From the NCBI GenBank assembly GCA_934456295.1, contig CAKSHB010000004.1, positions 1-64,000 on the forward strand: 64,000 nt of DNA, written 5' to 3'. Numbering within the stretch: position 1 is the stretch's first letter; each line of letters begins with the position of its first letter. Source of the DNA: an uncultured Clostridia bacterium. GTDB taxonomy: Bacteria > Bacillota > Clostridia > UBA1381 > UMGS1253. Of the stretch, positions 45,434 to 55,753 are shown piece by piece. Made by a program: the position numbers and the translations under genes. The notes under the pieces were generated by a model that did no database searches, was not told the origin of the DNA, and saw only the letters and a program-made list of their open reading frames with translations.

Positions 45434-46774
45434 ATGGAAGCAGTTCAAATTTGGAATGATGTTTTAAAGCTGATAGAGCCTGAAGTTACAAATTTAGCGT
45501 TTACAACATGGTTTAAAGACATTAATCCCGTATTTATAGACACAGATACGATTACCCTTTCTGTATCAAACGACCTTATTTTGTCAACAATTAAAAGAAG
45601 GTTTATGGACCTTATACAAAACGCGCTCAATTCGGTGCTTGGCTCACATTATAACGTAAATATCGTAATAGGCGATAATTATGAAGTGAAAAAGTCCGAG
45701 CCGCAGACTGAAAATAACAATACGGGCGAGGTTGGCGCGGATAATTTCTATATAAATCCGAAATACACATTTGAATCGTTTGTCGTAGGAAATTCAAACC
45801 ATTTTGCACATGCCGCAGCCGTTGCCGTTGCGGAGGCGCCGGCACAGACATATAACCCGCTGTTTTTATACGGCGATTCGGGACTTGGAAAAACACATCT
45901 TATGCATGCTATCGCAAACTATGCAAAAATGATGAACCCGAGTGCAAAAATAGTTTATATTTCCTCGGAAAAGTTTACAAATGAGCTTATACTTGCAATT
46001 GCAAAAAGAACGACGGCACAGTTTCGTCAAAAATACAGAAACGCCGACATACTGCTTATCGATGATATACAGTTTCTTGCCGGAAAGGAAATGGCTCAGG
46101 AGGAATTTTTCCATACATTCAACGACTTGTATAATGCAAATAAACAGATTGTGCTCACAAGCGACCGTCTGCCGAGAGAGATAAATACTCTTGAGGACAG
46201 ACTGCGCACACGTTTTGAATGCGGACTTATAGGCGATATAAAGCCGCCGGATTATGAAACAAGAATTGCAATCCTTCAGAAAAAAGCGTCACAGGATATG
46301 GTTGATGTTCCGTATGATGTGTACTGTTATATGGCGGACAGTATAAAATCGAATATACGTGAGCTTGAAGGAGCGCTGACAAGAATTATATCATACTCAA
46401 AAATTACCGGCAGAAAGCTTGATTTGCAGCTTGCCGAGGAAGCTCTTTCAACCGTTATAGAGCAAAAGGGTGTTGTGAGAATTACCGCAAAATCAATAAA
46501 TGAAACCGTTTCAAAATATTACAACATACCGATTGAAGATATAAAAGGCAAAAGAAAGACCCAGGATATTGCCGACGCAAGACAGGTTGCAATGTATCTG
46601 TGCAGAACGCTTACGGATATGTCATTTGTCGTAATAGGCAAAGAATACGGCGGCAGACATTATACAACGGTAATGCATGCGGTTGATAATATAGAAGAAA
46701 GCATAAAAAAGAATTCAGACGTAAAAAACGCTGTTGAGTCTATGACAAAGCAGCTTAAAACAATATTAAACTAA
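45434..46774 (+). CDS. dnaA: Chromosomal replication initiator DnaA
   Basis: 446 aa from the ATG at 45434, eight bases after GTGGAG. Domain I (1-85), a short linker, AAA+ domain III with Walker A (GDSGLGKTHLMHAI, about 147) and Walker B (LLIDDIQFLAGKE), and a DNA-binding domain IV. DnaA-ATP oligomerises on boxes upstream to open the origin. One oddity: the domain IV signature, normally GGRDHTTV, reads GGRHYTTV (R408-H409-Y410-T411), changing two residues that in E. coli DnaA contact bases. The gene starts the dnaA-dnaN-S4-recF-remB-gyrB series. Confidence 0.97.
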   Translation: MEAVQIWNDVLKLIEPEVTNLAFTTWFKDINPVFIDTDTITLSVSNDLILSTIKRRFMDLIQNALNSVLGSHYNVNIVIGDNYEVKKSEPQTENNNTGEVGADNFYINPKYTFESFVVGNSNHFAHAAAVAVAEAPAQTYNPLFLYGDSGLGKTHLMHAIANYAKMMNPSAKIVYISSEKFTNELILAIAKRTTAQFRQKYRNADILLIDDIQFLAGKEMAQEEFFHTFNDLYNANKQIVLTSDRLPREINTLEDRLRTRFECGLIGDIKPPDYETRIAILQKKASQDMVDVPYDVYCYMADSIKSNIRELEGALTRIISYSKITGRKLDLQLAEEALSTVIEQKGVVRITAKSINETVSKYYNIPIEDIKGKRKTQDIADARQVAMYLCRTLTDMSFVVIGKEYGGRHYTTVMHAVDNIEESIKKNSDVKNAVESMTKQLKTILN

Positions 46775-47022
46775 CATATATGTTTTACACATTCTTATAT
46801 GGAAATGTGCAAAGGTTAATGTGGACGGGTGTTTAAATGTGATTTGTGTGGATTACTTTTATATGTTATCCTTACCTTATTCATGCGCATAAACCGCGTC
46901 GCTGCGGCATTTATAAGGCTTTTCCATACAATCCGTATATACTACTTCTACTGCTTCTATAAATAATATATTATTATTTTATTATTATATAAAATAATTA
47001 AAAATATAAAGGACTGATTTTA

Positions 47023-48129
47023 ATGAAGTTCATATGTGACAAAACAAATTTGCTCGAGGCTATAAATACGGTACAGAAGGCCGTAAGCTCAAAATCAACT
47101 CTGCCCATACTTGAAGGTATACTTATAGAATGTACTGACGGCAAAATCGTACTGACGGGAAATGACCTTGAAATCGGAATAAGATACGAAGTTGAAGCAA
47201 GCGTTTCCGAAGAAGGCAGCATAGTTTTAAATTCAAGAATGTTCGGCGATATTATAAGAAAGCTTCCCGACGCACCTGTACTTATCGAAAGCGACGAAAA
47301 CAATATCACAAAAATAAAATGTGTAAATGTAGATTTTAATATTTCCGGTCTGCTCGCATCGGAATTTCCGAAAATAACGGAGATTGAAAAGAAAGAACGT
47401 GTAAAAATCGAAAATATTAAGATTAAAAAGATGATTAAGCAAACTATTTTTGCCGTTTCGATACGTGAAAATAAACCTGTGCTTACGGGCGCACTGTTTG
47501 AAATTGAAAACAGCCGCTTTACAATGGTTGCAAGCGACGGATACAGGCTTGCAATAAGAAACGAAAGCATAGATGACTGCGGCTTCAGTGTAAATGCGAT
47601 TGTGCCCGGAAAAACGTTAAATGAGCTTTTGAAAATAATAAAAGACGATGATAACTTTGTCGATATATATTTTACTGATAAAAACGTCTTGTTTGAGTTT
47701 GAAAATTTCACAGTCACATCAAGACTCCGCGACGGCGAATATATAAAATATAAATCGGCGATACCTTCGGAATACAACATAGAAATAAATGCAAATGTGA
47801 TGTCTTTCTGCGAGTCTATAGACAGAGCATCACTTATAATTAACACAGAATCGGCAAAAAGTCCTTTGAGGCTCGATATAAGTGACGATACCGTTACAAT
47901 AAGCTGCAGCTCACATATGGGAAAGGTTTCGGACATAATAAACGTTGATTCGAGCGGCGGAGAACTTGTTATAGGTTTTAACCATAAGTATTTATGGGAC
48001 GCTCTGAGAAACTGTGAAAACGAAGATGTAAAAATGAATTTTATATCGGAGAGATATCCTTTGGTTATAACGCCTTTGGAGGGCGATGAGTTTTTGTATA
48101 TGATACTTCCGGTTATAATTCAGGCATAA
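47023..48129 (+). CDS. dnaN: DNA polymerase III beta subunit (sliding clamp)
   Basis: 368 aa, three clamp domains. N-terminal MKFICDKTNLLEAINTVQKAVSSKSTLPILEGILIE and C-terminal DEFLYMILPVIIQA (final strand of the clamp) are typical. The dimer encircles DNA and tethers polymerase III. AAAGGA precedes the ATG. The 250-bp gap after dnaA is AT-rich apart from a GC-rich inverted repeat (CCGC/GCGG near 46895). Confidence 0.96.
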   Translation: MKFICDKTNLLEAINTVQKAVSSKSTLPILEGILIECTDGKIVLTGNDLEIGIRYEVEASVSEEGSIVLNSRMFGDIIRKLPDAPVLIESDENNITKIKCVNVDFNISGLLASEFPKITEIEKKERVKIENIKIKKMIKQTIFAVSIRENKPVLTGALFEIENSRFTMVASDGYRLAIRNESIDDCGFSVNAIVPGKTLNELLKIIKDDDNFVDIYFTDKNVLFEFENFTVTSRLRDGEYIKYKSAIPSEYNIEINANVMSFCESIDRASLIINTESAKSPLRLDISDDTVTISCSSHMGKVSDIINVDSSGGELVIGFNHKYLWDALRNCENEDVKMNFISERYPLVITPLEGDEFLYMILPVIIQA

Positions 48130-48157
48130 ATTTTATGTATTAAAAAAGAGGTTAAAC

Positions 48158-48388
48158 ATGAAAACAGAAAATATGCAAATCAGCATAAAAACCGAATATA
48201 TAAAGCTTGACCAGCTCCTGAAATACAGCGGAATTGCCGAAAACGGTTCTGACGCAAAGGATATGATTTTAGATGAAATTGTAAAATTTAACGGTGAAAT
48301 ATGTACGATGCGCGGTAAAAAGGTACGCTCGGGCGATATTGTTGAAGTTGATTTTGAAGATGAAACCGTTATAATTTCGGTAGAGTGA
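48158..48388 (+). CDS. S4-domain RNA-binding protein (YaaA/RlbA type)
   Basis: 76 aa, a lone S4 fold: IKLDQLLKYSGIAENGSDAKDMILDEIVKFNGEICTMRGKKVRSGDIVEV. These small proteins lie between dnaN and recF across Firmicutes and probably bind structured RNA; the exact role is unsettled. It ends one base before the recF start, implying coupled translation. Confidence 0.9.
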   Translation: MKTENMQISIKTEYIKLDQLLKYSGIAENGSDAKDMILDEIVKFNGEICTMRGKKVRSGDIVEVDFEDETVIISVE

Positions 48389-48389
48389 T

Positions 48390-49487
48390 ATGTATATAAA
48401 AAGCATAAAATTAAAGGATTTTCGGAATTATGAAAATGCATTTATAAGCTTTTCCGAAGGCACAAACATAATTTACGGAAATAATGCGCAGGGAAAGACA
48501 AACATACTTGAATCGATATTTCTTTTCTGCACGGCGCGCTCACACAGGCGTGCGTCGGATAAAGAAATGATACGCCGCGGCGCAGATTTTGCAAATATAG
48601 AAATAAGCTTTACTGACGGCATAAGAGATTATGATGGAAAAATGCGCATACTTGACGGCAAAAAAAAGTCGGTTTTAATAAACAGTGTAAATATAAAAAA
48701 AATCAGTCATATTGCGGATTATATAAATGTTGTAATGTTTTCGCCGGACGATTTGTCGGTGATAAAGGATTCGCCGTCATACAGGCGCAGATTTTATGAT
48801 ATGTCCATAAGCCAGATTTCGCCGGCATATGTTTCTTTGCTTAATGAATATATAAAAATTTTAAATCAGAGAAATAATCTGCTTAAAGAAATAAAAAAAA
48901 CGGGAAATGATGACACGCTTGAAATATGGGACAATTATCTTATTGATTTATCATGTAGAATTACAAAATACAGATGTGAGCTTACAAAAAGGCTCTGTGA
49001 TGAGGCAAAAAAAATCCACAGTGAAATTTCGGGCGAGGAGCTTGATATAAAATATATTTCAAACTGCGGCGAAAATACAGACAATACAGAAAAGCTCAAA
49101 GAGGAAATGGGCGAAAAAATAAAAAAGACGCGCCGCCGCGATATTGAAACAGGGACAAGTAATACAGGCTGTCACAGAGATGATTTTGTGTTTTTGATAA
49201 ACGGTTCAGATGTGAAAATTTACGGTTCACAGGGACAGCAGAGAAGCGTCATACTGAGTCTGAAGCTTGCTCTTACTGAAATTATAAAATCGGTGCGCGG
49301 TGCATACCCGATAATTTTGCTTGATGATATAATGAGCGAGCTTGATGAGTTAAGACGCAGATATGTTTCACAGAAAATTGAAGGCAAGCAGGTTATTTTA
49401 ACATGTACCGACAGAGAGCAGGAGAGAGATTTTCCGTGCGTTAAATATTTTTATGTTGCAGATAACTCTGTAAAAGAGGATAGTTAA
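48390..49487 (+). CDS. recF: DNA replication and repair protein RecF
   Basis: 365 aa. SMC-like ATPase: LKDFRNYENAFISF, Walker A IYGNNAQGKTNILESIF, the GSQGQQRSVILSLKLALTEI signature and Walker B ILLDDIMSELDELRR. It helps load RecA at gaps in single-stranded DNA. It begins immediately after the S4 gene, with no strong ribosome site of its own. Confidence 0.95.
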   Translation: MYIKSIKLKDFRNYENAFISFSEGTNIIYGNNAQGKTNILESIFLFCTARSHRRASDKEMIRRGADFANIEISFTDGIRDYDGKMRILDGKKKSVLINSVNIKKISHIADYINVVMFSPDDLSVIKDSPSYRRRFYDMSISQISPAYVSLLNEYIKILNQRNNLLKEIKKTGNDDTLEIWDNYLIDLSCRITKYRCELTKRLCDEAKKIHSEISGEELDIKYISNCGENTDNTEKLKEEMGEKIKKTRRRDIETGTSNTGCHRDDFVFLINGSDVKIYGSQGQQRSVILSLKLALTEIIKSVRGAYPIILLDDIMSELDELRRRYVSQKIEGKQVILTCTDREQERDFPCVKYFYVADNSVKEDS

Positions 49488-49513
49488 AATACAAATATCG
49501 GGAGAGATAAAAA

Positions 49514-49780
49514 ATGTATCTTCATCTTGGTATGGACGTAGTTGTGAGGCAAAAGGAAGTTATTGCGATTTTGGACCTTGATACAACTTCGGTTTCAAAA
49601 AATACGAGAGAATTTTTAAATACGGCACAGAAAAGGGGAAATGTCATTGATGTGAGCAAAAATGACCTTCCGAAAAGCTATGTTCTGTGCGGAAACAAAA
49701 ACGACTTCAGACTGTATATATCGCCTTTGTCGGCACAGACAATCTATAAGCGTGCCGCGTCAAAGTTTATGGCTGAATAG
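49514..49780 (+). CDS. remB: RemB-like extracellular matrix regulator (DUF370)
   Basis: 88 aa. MYLHLGMDVVVRQKEVIAILDLD and the late SPLSAQTIYKRA fit the DUF370/RemB (YaaB) family that sits between recF and gyrB in Firmicutes. RemA/RemB proteins in Bacillus activate biofilm-matrix genes; the role in Clostridia is unproven. A GGGAGAG site lies before the ATG. Confidence 0.85.
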   Translation: MYLHLGMDVVVRQKEVIAILDLDTTSVSKNTREFLNTAQKRGNVIDVSKNDLPKSYVLCGNKNDFRLYISPLSAQTIYKRAASKFMAE

Positions 49781-49853
49781 AAATAAATTAAGTTAACAAT
49801 ATAGTTTTTTAATAGATTATCAAGTCTGTAAATAACAGAAAGGATATGTAAAA

Positions 49854-51767
49854 ATGAGTGAAAATAATTCGGTAAATAATTATGACGAAAGTCAGATACA
49901 GGTGCTTGAGGGGCTTGAAGCCGTAAGAAAGCGCCCGGGTATGTATATAGGTTCAACCTCCATACGCGGACTTCATCACCTTGTGTATGAAATTGTCGAT
50001 AACGCCATAGATGAGGCTCTGGCGGGATTTTGTAAAAATATAACCGTTACGATTGATAAGGGTAATATTGTGACGGTAGTCGATGACGGACGCGGTATTC
50101 CCGTAGGTATTCATCCGAAAATGGGAATTTCCACGCTTGAGGTCGTGTTTACAATACTTCATGCCGGCGGCAAATTCGGCGGAGGCGGATATAAGGTTTC
50201 CGGCGGACTTCACGGCGTTGGTTCATCTGTTGTAAACGCGCTGTCAAGCTGGCTTGAGGCTGAGGTTTATACAGGTGAGGAGATTTATTATCAGAGATTT
50301 GAGCGCGGCAAAAGCTGCGGTGACGCAAAGGTTATAGGAAAGACCGACAGAACAGGCACAACCGTAAGGTTTTTGGCTGACGATACGATTTTTGAAACGA
50401 TTGAGTATGAATATGACACGCTTCTGAAGCGTTTGCGTGAGCAGGCATTTCTGAATGCCGGTGTAAACATTTTGTTTACCGATAACCGCGGCGAAGAGCC
50501 TGTTGTGAATAAAATGCATTATGAGGGCGGCATACGCGAGTTTGTAAAATATATGAACCGCAGCAAAGTGCCGATTCATGACAATGTTATATATTTTGAC
50601 GGTAAAAAGAACGATTCATATGTCGAAATTGCAATTCAGTATACGGAAAGTTATAATGAGAACATAATAAGCTTTGCAAACAACATAAATACTACCGAGG
50701 GCGGTACGCATGAGGTTGGTTTTAATGCCGCGCTTACAAGGGTATTTAACGATTATGCGAGAAAATATAATATACTTAAAGAAAAGGATCAGAATCTGAA
50801 AGGCGAAGATGTGCGCGAGGGAATAACAGCCGTTATAAGCGTAAAGGTTGTTGAGGCACAGTTTGAGGGACAGACAAAGACCAAGCTCGGAAATTCCGAG
50901 GTCAGAGGGCTTGTTGACAGATGTGTCAGCGATAAATTTTCGGAATTTCTTGAAGAAAATCCGGCTGTTGCAAAAATTATACTTGAAAAGTCACTTACGG
51001 CATCACGTGCCCGTGAGGCGGCAAGAAAAGCCCGTGAGGCTACAAGAAAAACAAATACCTTCGGCGATACATCGCTTCTGGGCAAGCTTGCACGCTGCTC
51101 AGGCGATAATCCCGAGAAAAATGAAATATATATCGTAGAGGGTGATTCTGCGGGCGGCAGCGCAAAGCAGGGCCGTGACAGAAGCTTTCAGGCGATACTT
51201 CCTCTGTGGGGAAAAATGCTTAATGTTGAAAAGGCGCGTATCGATAAGGTTTACGGAAACGAAAAGCTTCTGCCGATTATAATGTCGCTCGGAACCGGTA
51301 TAGGCGATGAATTTGATATCACAAAACTGAAATACCATAAAATTATAATTATGGCAGATGCCGATGTTGACGGTTCGCATATACGCACACTTCTGCTTAC
51401 GTTCTTTTTCAGACACATGCGTCCTTTGGTTGACGCGGGATATATATATCTTGCACAGCCGCCGCTGTTTAAGGTTTCAAAAGGCAAAGAAGTAAAATAT
51501 GTGTATAAAGACGAAGATTTGCCGAAGGTTACGGCTGAGATGGGCGGAAAATGTGATGTTCAGCGTTATAAGGGTCTTGGTGAGATGACGGCGACACAGC
51601 TTTGGGAAACGACAATGAACCCCGAAACGAGAATTATGCTCCGTGTAAATATTGAGGACGCAATTTTGGCTGATGAAATGTTTACGGTGCTTATGGGAGA
51701 TAATGTTGAGCCCAGACGTGACTTTATAGAGCAAAATGCGACATTTGTTACAAACCTCGATATATAG
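49854..51767 (+). CDS. gyrB: DNA gyrase subunit B
   Basis: 637 aa. GHKL ATPase domain ([59 protein letters not shown]), transducer, and TOPRIM domain ([29 protein letters not shown]), ending with [24 protein letters not shown]. It powers negative supercoiling with GyrA. gyrA does not follow, unlike the common gyrB-gyrA order; the next gene is on the other strand. Confidence 0.96.
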   Translation: MSENNSVNNYDESQIQVLEGLEAVRKRPGMYIGSTSIRGLHHLVYEIVDNAIDEALAGFCKNITVTIDKGNIVTVVDDGRGIPVGIHPKMGISTLEVVFTILHAGGKFGGGGYKVSGGLHGVGSSVVNALSSWLEAEVYTGEEIYYQRFERGKSCGDAKVIGKTDRTGTTVRFLADDTIFETIEYEYDTLLKRLREQAFLNAGVNILFTDNRGEEPVVNKMHYEGGIREFVKYMNRSKVPIHDNVIYFDGKKNDSYVEIAIQYTESYNENIISFANNINTTEGGTHEVGFNAALTRVFNDYARKYNILKEKDQNLKGEDVREGITAVISVKVVEAQFEGQTKTKLGNSEVRGLVDRCVSDKFSEFLEENPAVAKIILEKSLTASRAREAARKAREATRKTNTFGDTSLLGKLARCSGDNPEKNEIYIVEGDSAGGSAKQGRDRSFQAILPLWGKMLNVEKARIDKVYGNEKLLPIIMSLGTGIGDEFDITKLKYHKIIIMADADVDGSHIRTLLLTFFFRHMRPLVDAGYIYLAQPPLFKVSKGKEVKYVYKDEDLPKVTAEMGGKCDVQRYKGLGEMTATQLWETTMNPETRIMLRVNIEDAILADEMFTVLMGDNVEPRRDFIEQNATFVTNLDI

Positions 51768-51787
51768 TTTTTGGCAAATTATAAATA

Positions 51788-51824
51788 AAAAATCCATACC
51801 GTAAAATCAGCGGTATGGATTTTT
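51788..51824. terminator. Bidirectional terminator between gyrB and the GNAT gene
   Basis: AAAAATCCATACCG (51788-51801) pairs perfectly with CGGTATGGATTTTT (51811-51824); A and T runs on both sides suit the converging genes. Confidence 0.85.
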
Positions 51825-51840
51825 ACATAAGCATAAATTT

Positions 51841-52317
51841 TTAAAGAATTTTTTCCATTCCTATTTTTTGAATTTTCAGCCCTATGTGCTCATAAAATCT
51901 GACAGCATTTATGTTATCTGCCCACACATTCAAAGTTACGTTGTAATATCCGCTTTTTTTGGCATATTCAACAACATATTCATAAAGCTTTTTTCCGATA
52001 CTCATACCGCGCGCGGCTTCATCTACGCATAAATCATCGATATAAAGTGTTTTTACATCGGTAAGCGAGTTATCGTTTATAAACTGCTTATGAATACAGA
52101 ACGCATATCCAAAGATTCCGCTTTCATTTTCCGCAACAAAAATCGGTCTTTTGTCATCTGAAATAATTTCTGATAATTCGCTGTCCGTATATTTTTTGCC
52201 GCCCTTTTTAAATAAATCGGGGCGCACATCACTGTGAACTTTATGAACCTGATACAAGAGCTTATTTATAGACGGAATATCTCTGTTTTCCGCACGTCTG
52301 ATTTTTATACTGTCCAT
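51841..52317 (-). CDS. GNAT-family N-acetyltransferase
   Basis: 158 aa. IRRAENRDIPSINKLL start, the beta strand LYIDDLCVDEAARGMSIGKKLYEYVVEYAKKSGY holding the acetyl-CoA pyrophosphate loop (R-G-x-x-IG-K), and NAVRFYEHIGLKIQKIGME near the end. It transfers acetyl groups from acetyl-CoA to an unknown amine. It starts 32 bp after ctpA and is probably the last gene of the ftsEX operon. Confidence 0.88.
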   Translation of the reverse strand: MDSIKIRRAENRDIPSINKLLYQVHKVHSDVRPDLFKKGGKKYTDSELSEIISDDKRPIFVAENESGIFGYAFCIHKQFINDNSLTDVKTLYIDDLCVDEAARGMSIGKKLYEYVVEYAKKSGYYNVTLNVWADNINAVRFYEHIGLKIQKIGMEKIL

Positions 52318-52349
52318 TTTTATCCTCTGACTTTTATTATTAAAAAGAT

Positions 52350-53546
52350 TTACCGAAACATTTCAACGGCTTTTTGCAGCTGCAAATCCTCATCGTATGA
52401 AAGCGTTGTGCTCGGAGCGTCACTGCCCGACTCAATAACCGTATCCGGCATAATGCCCTTTTCATGTATACATTCGCCCGTCGGTGTAAAATATCTGTCA
52501 ACAGTAACACTCATACCGCCGCCGTTTTTCAGCGAAAATACGTTTTGTGTAATACCTTTGCCGAACGATTTTGTGCCGATAACGGATTTTACTCGGTTAT
52601 TGCCCGAAAGGGCGCCCGTCAAAACCTCCGAGGCGCTTGCCGTATCGCCGTTTATAAGAAGTATAAGCTCACAGTCGGTCATTTTTCCTTCGGCATAAAA
52701 ATCTTCACGCTTGCCGTTTTTATCCTGTGTGTAAACAACGAGTTTACCTTCGCCTAAAAATTTTCCCACAACTCTTATACATGTGTTAAAATCACCGCCG
52801 CCGTTATCGCGAAGGTCAAGTATGAGCTTTTTCATGCCGCTGTTTATAAGTGAGTTCAACTCTGCCTCAACTTCTTCATCAGTATCCGCGTCAAACGAAA
52901 TCAGGCGCATATATCCGATATCGCCCTCAAGCATTTTTGATGCGGCTGTTTTAAGATGAATTTGCTCACGAGTCAGAACAGTGTCAAATTCTTCTTTGCC
53001 GTCACGCTTTATTGTGAGTGTAACCTGTGTGCCGGCAGGATTTTGAAGATTTGCACCGCGCATTGCGTCAGCGGCAGCATCGGTATCGCTGCCGTATGAA
53101 ACGCCGTCAACCGCCGTAATTATGTCGCCAGGCAAAATACCTGCTTTTGCGCCCGGTGCGTCCTCATACGGAAGAACCACGATAATTTCGTTTTTATCAG
53201 GGTCTGCGCTTATAACAATTCCGACACCGACATATTCTCCCGTTGCACTTTCCATATATTCTTCAAATTCCTTCGGAGAATAATATTTTGTATAAGGGTC
53301 GCCCGTTGCCTCAGCCATACCCTTTGCGGCTCCGTAATACAGTTCGTTTTCATCGACATCGCCGATATAGAGCTTTTCAATGTACATTTTTACCTCACTC
53401 AGCAGTGCATTTGATACTTCACCGCCATCGGTAATATAATCCACCAAAATTCCGCTGCCGAGTGTCAGAAACAGTGCGCTCGTGAAAAAGAATGTCACAA
53501 CCACACTTATAACCGATGTAATTACAATTTTTGATTTATAGTTCAA
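52350..53546 (-). CDS. ctpA: C-terminal processing protease CtpA (S41 family)
   Basis: 398 aa from a TTG with GGGGCG upstream. One N-terminal transmembrane helix, a PDZ domain (about 95-180; VGIVISADPDKNEIIVVLPYEDAPGAKAGILPGDIITAVDG) and an S41 catalytic domain with the Ser/Lys dyad in TASASEVLTGAL and GTKSFGKG. It cleaves exported proteins outside the membrane. Relatives are often encoded beside ftsEX and an M23 hydrolase, so it may trim or destroy that hydrolase. Confidence 0.92.
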   Translation of the reverse strand: MNYKSKIVITSVISVVVTFFFTSALFLTLGSGILVDYITDGGEVSNALLSEVKMYIEKLYIGDVDENELYYGAAKGMAEATGDPYTKYYSPKEFEEYMESATGEYVGVGIVISADPDKNEIIVVLPYEDAPGAKAGILPGDIITAVDGVSYGSDTDAAADAMRGANLQNPAGTQVTLTIKRDGKEEFDTVLTREQIHLKTAASKMLEGDIGYMRLISFDADTDEEVEAELNSLINSGMKKLILDLRDNGGGDFNTCIRVVGKFLGEGKLVVYTQDKNGKREDFYAEGKMTDCELILLINGDTASASEVLTGALSGNNRVKSVIGTKSFGKGITQNVFSLKNGGGMSVTVDRYFTPTGECIHEKGIMPDTVIESGSDAPSTTLSYDEDLQLQKAVEMFR

Positions 53547-53610
53547 ATATATCGCCCCGATTTCAGATTATGCCAGTTTATTATATGTCCTTTTATTAAT
53601 ATATGATTAA

Positions 53611-54786
53611 TTACAGGCCGATATACGGTGCAGGGTCAAGATACTGACCGTTTTTGATTATTCCGAGATGTATATGCGGACCTGTTGAATTTCCCGTAGA
53701 ACCGGCAAGGGCAATCTGCTGACCGCGTTTTACCTGTTGACCGACACTTACCTGAAGTACGCTGTTGTGCGCATAAAGCGTGGTAATCGAGCCATGGTCT
53801 ATGGTTATACAGTTACCGTATGCATTTCTCCAGCCGGAGCCTGTAACAACGCCGTCCTCACATGCGAGAACCGGTGTGCCGAGAGGTACGGCAATATCTA
53901 TGCCCGTATGGTTATTCGGCACACCCCTGAAGGTACGCCAGCCGAAACGTGAGGTTATTGTGCCCGAATTTGTGCTCGGCCAGCCGAGTGTACCGCCCTT
54001 GTATGTATTTGCCGCTGCTTTTACGCCCGAGTTTTTTGCTGCGGCGATTGCATTCAGTATGCTTTGATTTTCCTTCTCTTTTTCGGCAATCTGTGCTTTT
54101 ATTTCCTGTTCGCTCTGAGCAAGCTTGCCTATAACGGATTCGCTTTCATCACTTTTTTCCTGCATTGCGGATTTTTGCGATGACAGTTCCGATTTTAAGC
54201 TCACATTTGCGGCTTTTGCCTCTTCAACAACCTTTTTTGCCGTTTCAATACTCTTTTTTGATTCCGTAAGCTGCGATATAAGCTCCTGGTCATGAGAATA
54301 GAGCTGCTTTACCATATCTATTCTCACGAGAAGGTCGGAAAAGCTTGTGGCAGAAAAAAGTATCTCTGCATAAGACATACTTCCTCTTTCACACATAACG
54401 CGCAGACGTTTTCTCAGAAGCTTGTCCGATTCATCGATATTGCTTTCAAGCTCTGCTATCTCCTTCTGCTTTTGTGCTATGTCGCTTTCATTTTTTGCAA
54501 TGGTTTTGTTTATGGAATCGATTTTTCCGGCAATTGTTGAAATATCGTTATCGAGCTGCTCCTTCTTTTCCTGCATTTCCTTTTTCTCGCGCTGAGTTTC
54601 TTCGAGCTGCTGTTTAAGCTCATTCTGATTTTGCTTGTTTTTATTAAGCTTGTCATTAAGATCGGAAGAAGAAGCCGCCGACGCAACCATTGAGTATATC
54701 GAGCCGACCGCAATAGGGCCTACAATGCCCAAAAACATTGCAGCGGCAAGAATTATACAAACTACGGTTAAAGTTTTCTTTTTCAT
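53611..54786 (-). CDS. Coiled-coil M23 peptidoglycan endopeptidase (EnvC/CwlO-like partner of FtsEX)
   Basis: 391 aa from the ATG at 54786 (AAAGG upstream). A signal peptide is followed by a long coiled coil (about 40-240, QLEETQREKKEMQEKKEQLD) and a C-terminal M23 domain with zinc ligands in NHTGIDIAVPLG and HIHLGI and the catalytic YAHNS. This is the EnvC/PcsB-like design in which FtsEX moves the coiled coil to free the hydrolase. Its place directly after ftsX supports that role. All M23 metal ligands are present, so it should be an active enzyme. Confidence 0.9.
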   Translation of the reverse strand: MKKKTLTVVCIILAAAMFLGIVGPIAVGSIYSMVASAASSSDLNDKLNKNKQNQNELKQQLEETQREKKEMQEKKEQLDNDISTIAGKIDSINKTIAKNESDIAQKQKEIAELESNIDESDKLLRKRLRVMCERGSMSYAEILFSATSFSDLLVRIDMVKQLYSHDQELISQLTESKKSIETAKKVVEEAKAANVSLKSELSSQKSAMQEKSDESESVIGKLAQSEQEIKAQIAEKEKENQSILNAIAAAKNSGVKAAANTYKGGTLGWPSTNSGTITSRFGWRTFRGVPNNHTGIDIAVPLGTPVLACEDGVVTGSGWRNAYGNCITIDHGSITTLYAHNSVLQVSVGQQVKRGQQIALAGSTGNSTGPHIHLGIIKNGQYLDPAPYIGL

Positions 54787-54856
54787 AATATCAGTAACCT
54801 TTCTTAAAACACAAATCTTTAAATATAAAAATATAAGATCAGCTTTAATAAAATTT

Positions 54857-55753
54857 TTACACGTCAAGATGCTTTCTCAGTGACATTCCGCTTCCGACAG
54901 CGCCTATTGCGGCGCCTATAACAACAAACATCGAAATAAGAATCCACCATATTTCCTCATAGGTTTTCAGCTTAAACAAGTCAAAATTAAATCCGGAAAT
55001 CCAGCCGCCGACAGCGATATATGCCCATGATATGACGGCAAATGCCGCAAGTGCGCCGATTATTCCGATTATAATTCCCTCAAAAATGAACGGCCAGCGT
55101 ATAAACCAGTTTGTCGCACCGACAAATTTCATTACGTTTATTTCTTTCCGGCGCGAATATACGGCAAGCTTGATTGTGTTTGCAATAATAAATATCGATA
55201 CAACCCCAAGGATAATCATTATCCAAAAACTCAGCGTTCTGACAGTGCCCGTTACCTCTAAAATGGTATTTATAACGGACTGGTCATTTTTAACCTCGGC
55301 AATGCCGTTTATTTTTCCGATTTGCTCCATGGTCTGCTGTGCCAGAGATAAATCGGTAAGCGATATGTTGTACGAATCGCGGAACGGATTATCCGTTTCA
55401 TAGCCGTTCAAAACATCTGCATTTTCGCCGAATATGCCGCGCATATAATTCAGAGAGTCCTCTTTTGTAAAAAGTTCGGCAGAAGCAACATTCGGTATAG
55501 ACTCTATCTGCGTTTTTATACCTGAAAGCTGCTGCTGTGAAACAGTTTGGGAAACAAACGCCTGAACGGGACAGTCGTTCTTTATCTGGTCAGCTATGTA
55601 ATTCACATTTATTCCCAAAACCAGAAACAGTCCGAGAATAAGCATACAGCAAAACACGGTAAAAATTGAAGTGACACTCGTAAGACCGTTTCTTATAATA
55701 CTGTGTGTTGCCTGGGAAATAAAGTAACGGAGATTATTCACCTTCAATGTCAT
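54857..55753 (-). CDS. ftsX: Cell-division ABC transporter permease FtsX
   Basis: 298 aa from the ATG at 55753 (AAAGGGGG upstream). N-terminal LRYFISQATHSIIRNGLTSVTSI, TM1, an extracellular domain (about 60-150) that contacts the hydrolase in relatives, and three C-terminal helices with the FtsX motif IKLAVYSRRKEINVMKFVGATNWFIRWPFIFEG. Its start lies inside the end of ftsE (20-bp overlap), so both are translated together. Confidence 0.93.
   Translation of the reverse strand: MTLKVNNLRYFISQATHSIIRNGLTSVTSIFTVFCCMLILGLFLVLGINVNYIADQIKNDCPVQAFVSQTVSQQQLSGIKTQIESIPNVASAELFTKEDSLNYMRGIFGENADVLNGYETDNPFRDSYNISLTDLSLAQQTMEQIGKINGIAEVKNDQSVINTILEVTGTVRTLSFWIMIILGVVSIFIIANTIKLAVYSRRKEINVMKFVGATNWFIRWPFIFEGIIIGIIGALAAFAVISWAYIAVGGWISGFNFDLFKLKTYEEIWWILISMFVVIGAAIGAVGSGMSLRKHLDV

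Noticed and set aside
46890..46925. GC-rich inverted repeat CCGC/GCGG between dnaA and dnaN as a terminator
   Set aside because: The stem is only four base pairs with an interrupted extension and no T run directly after it.
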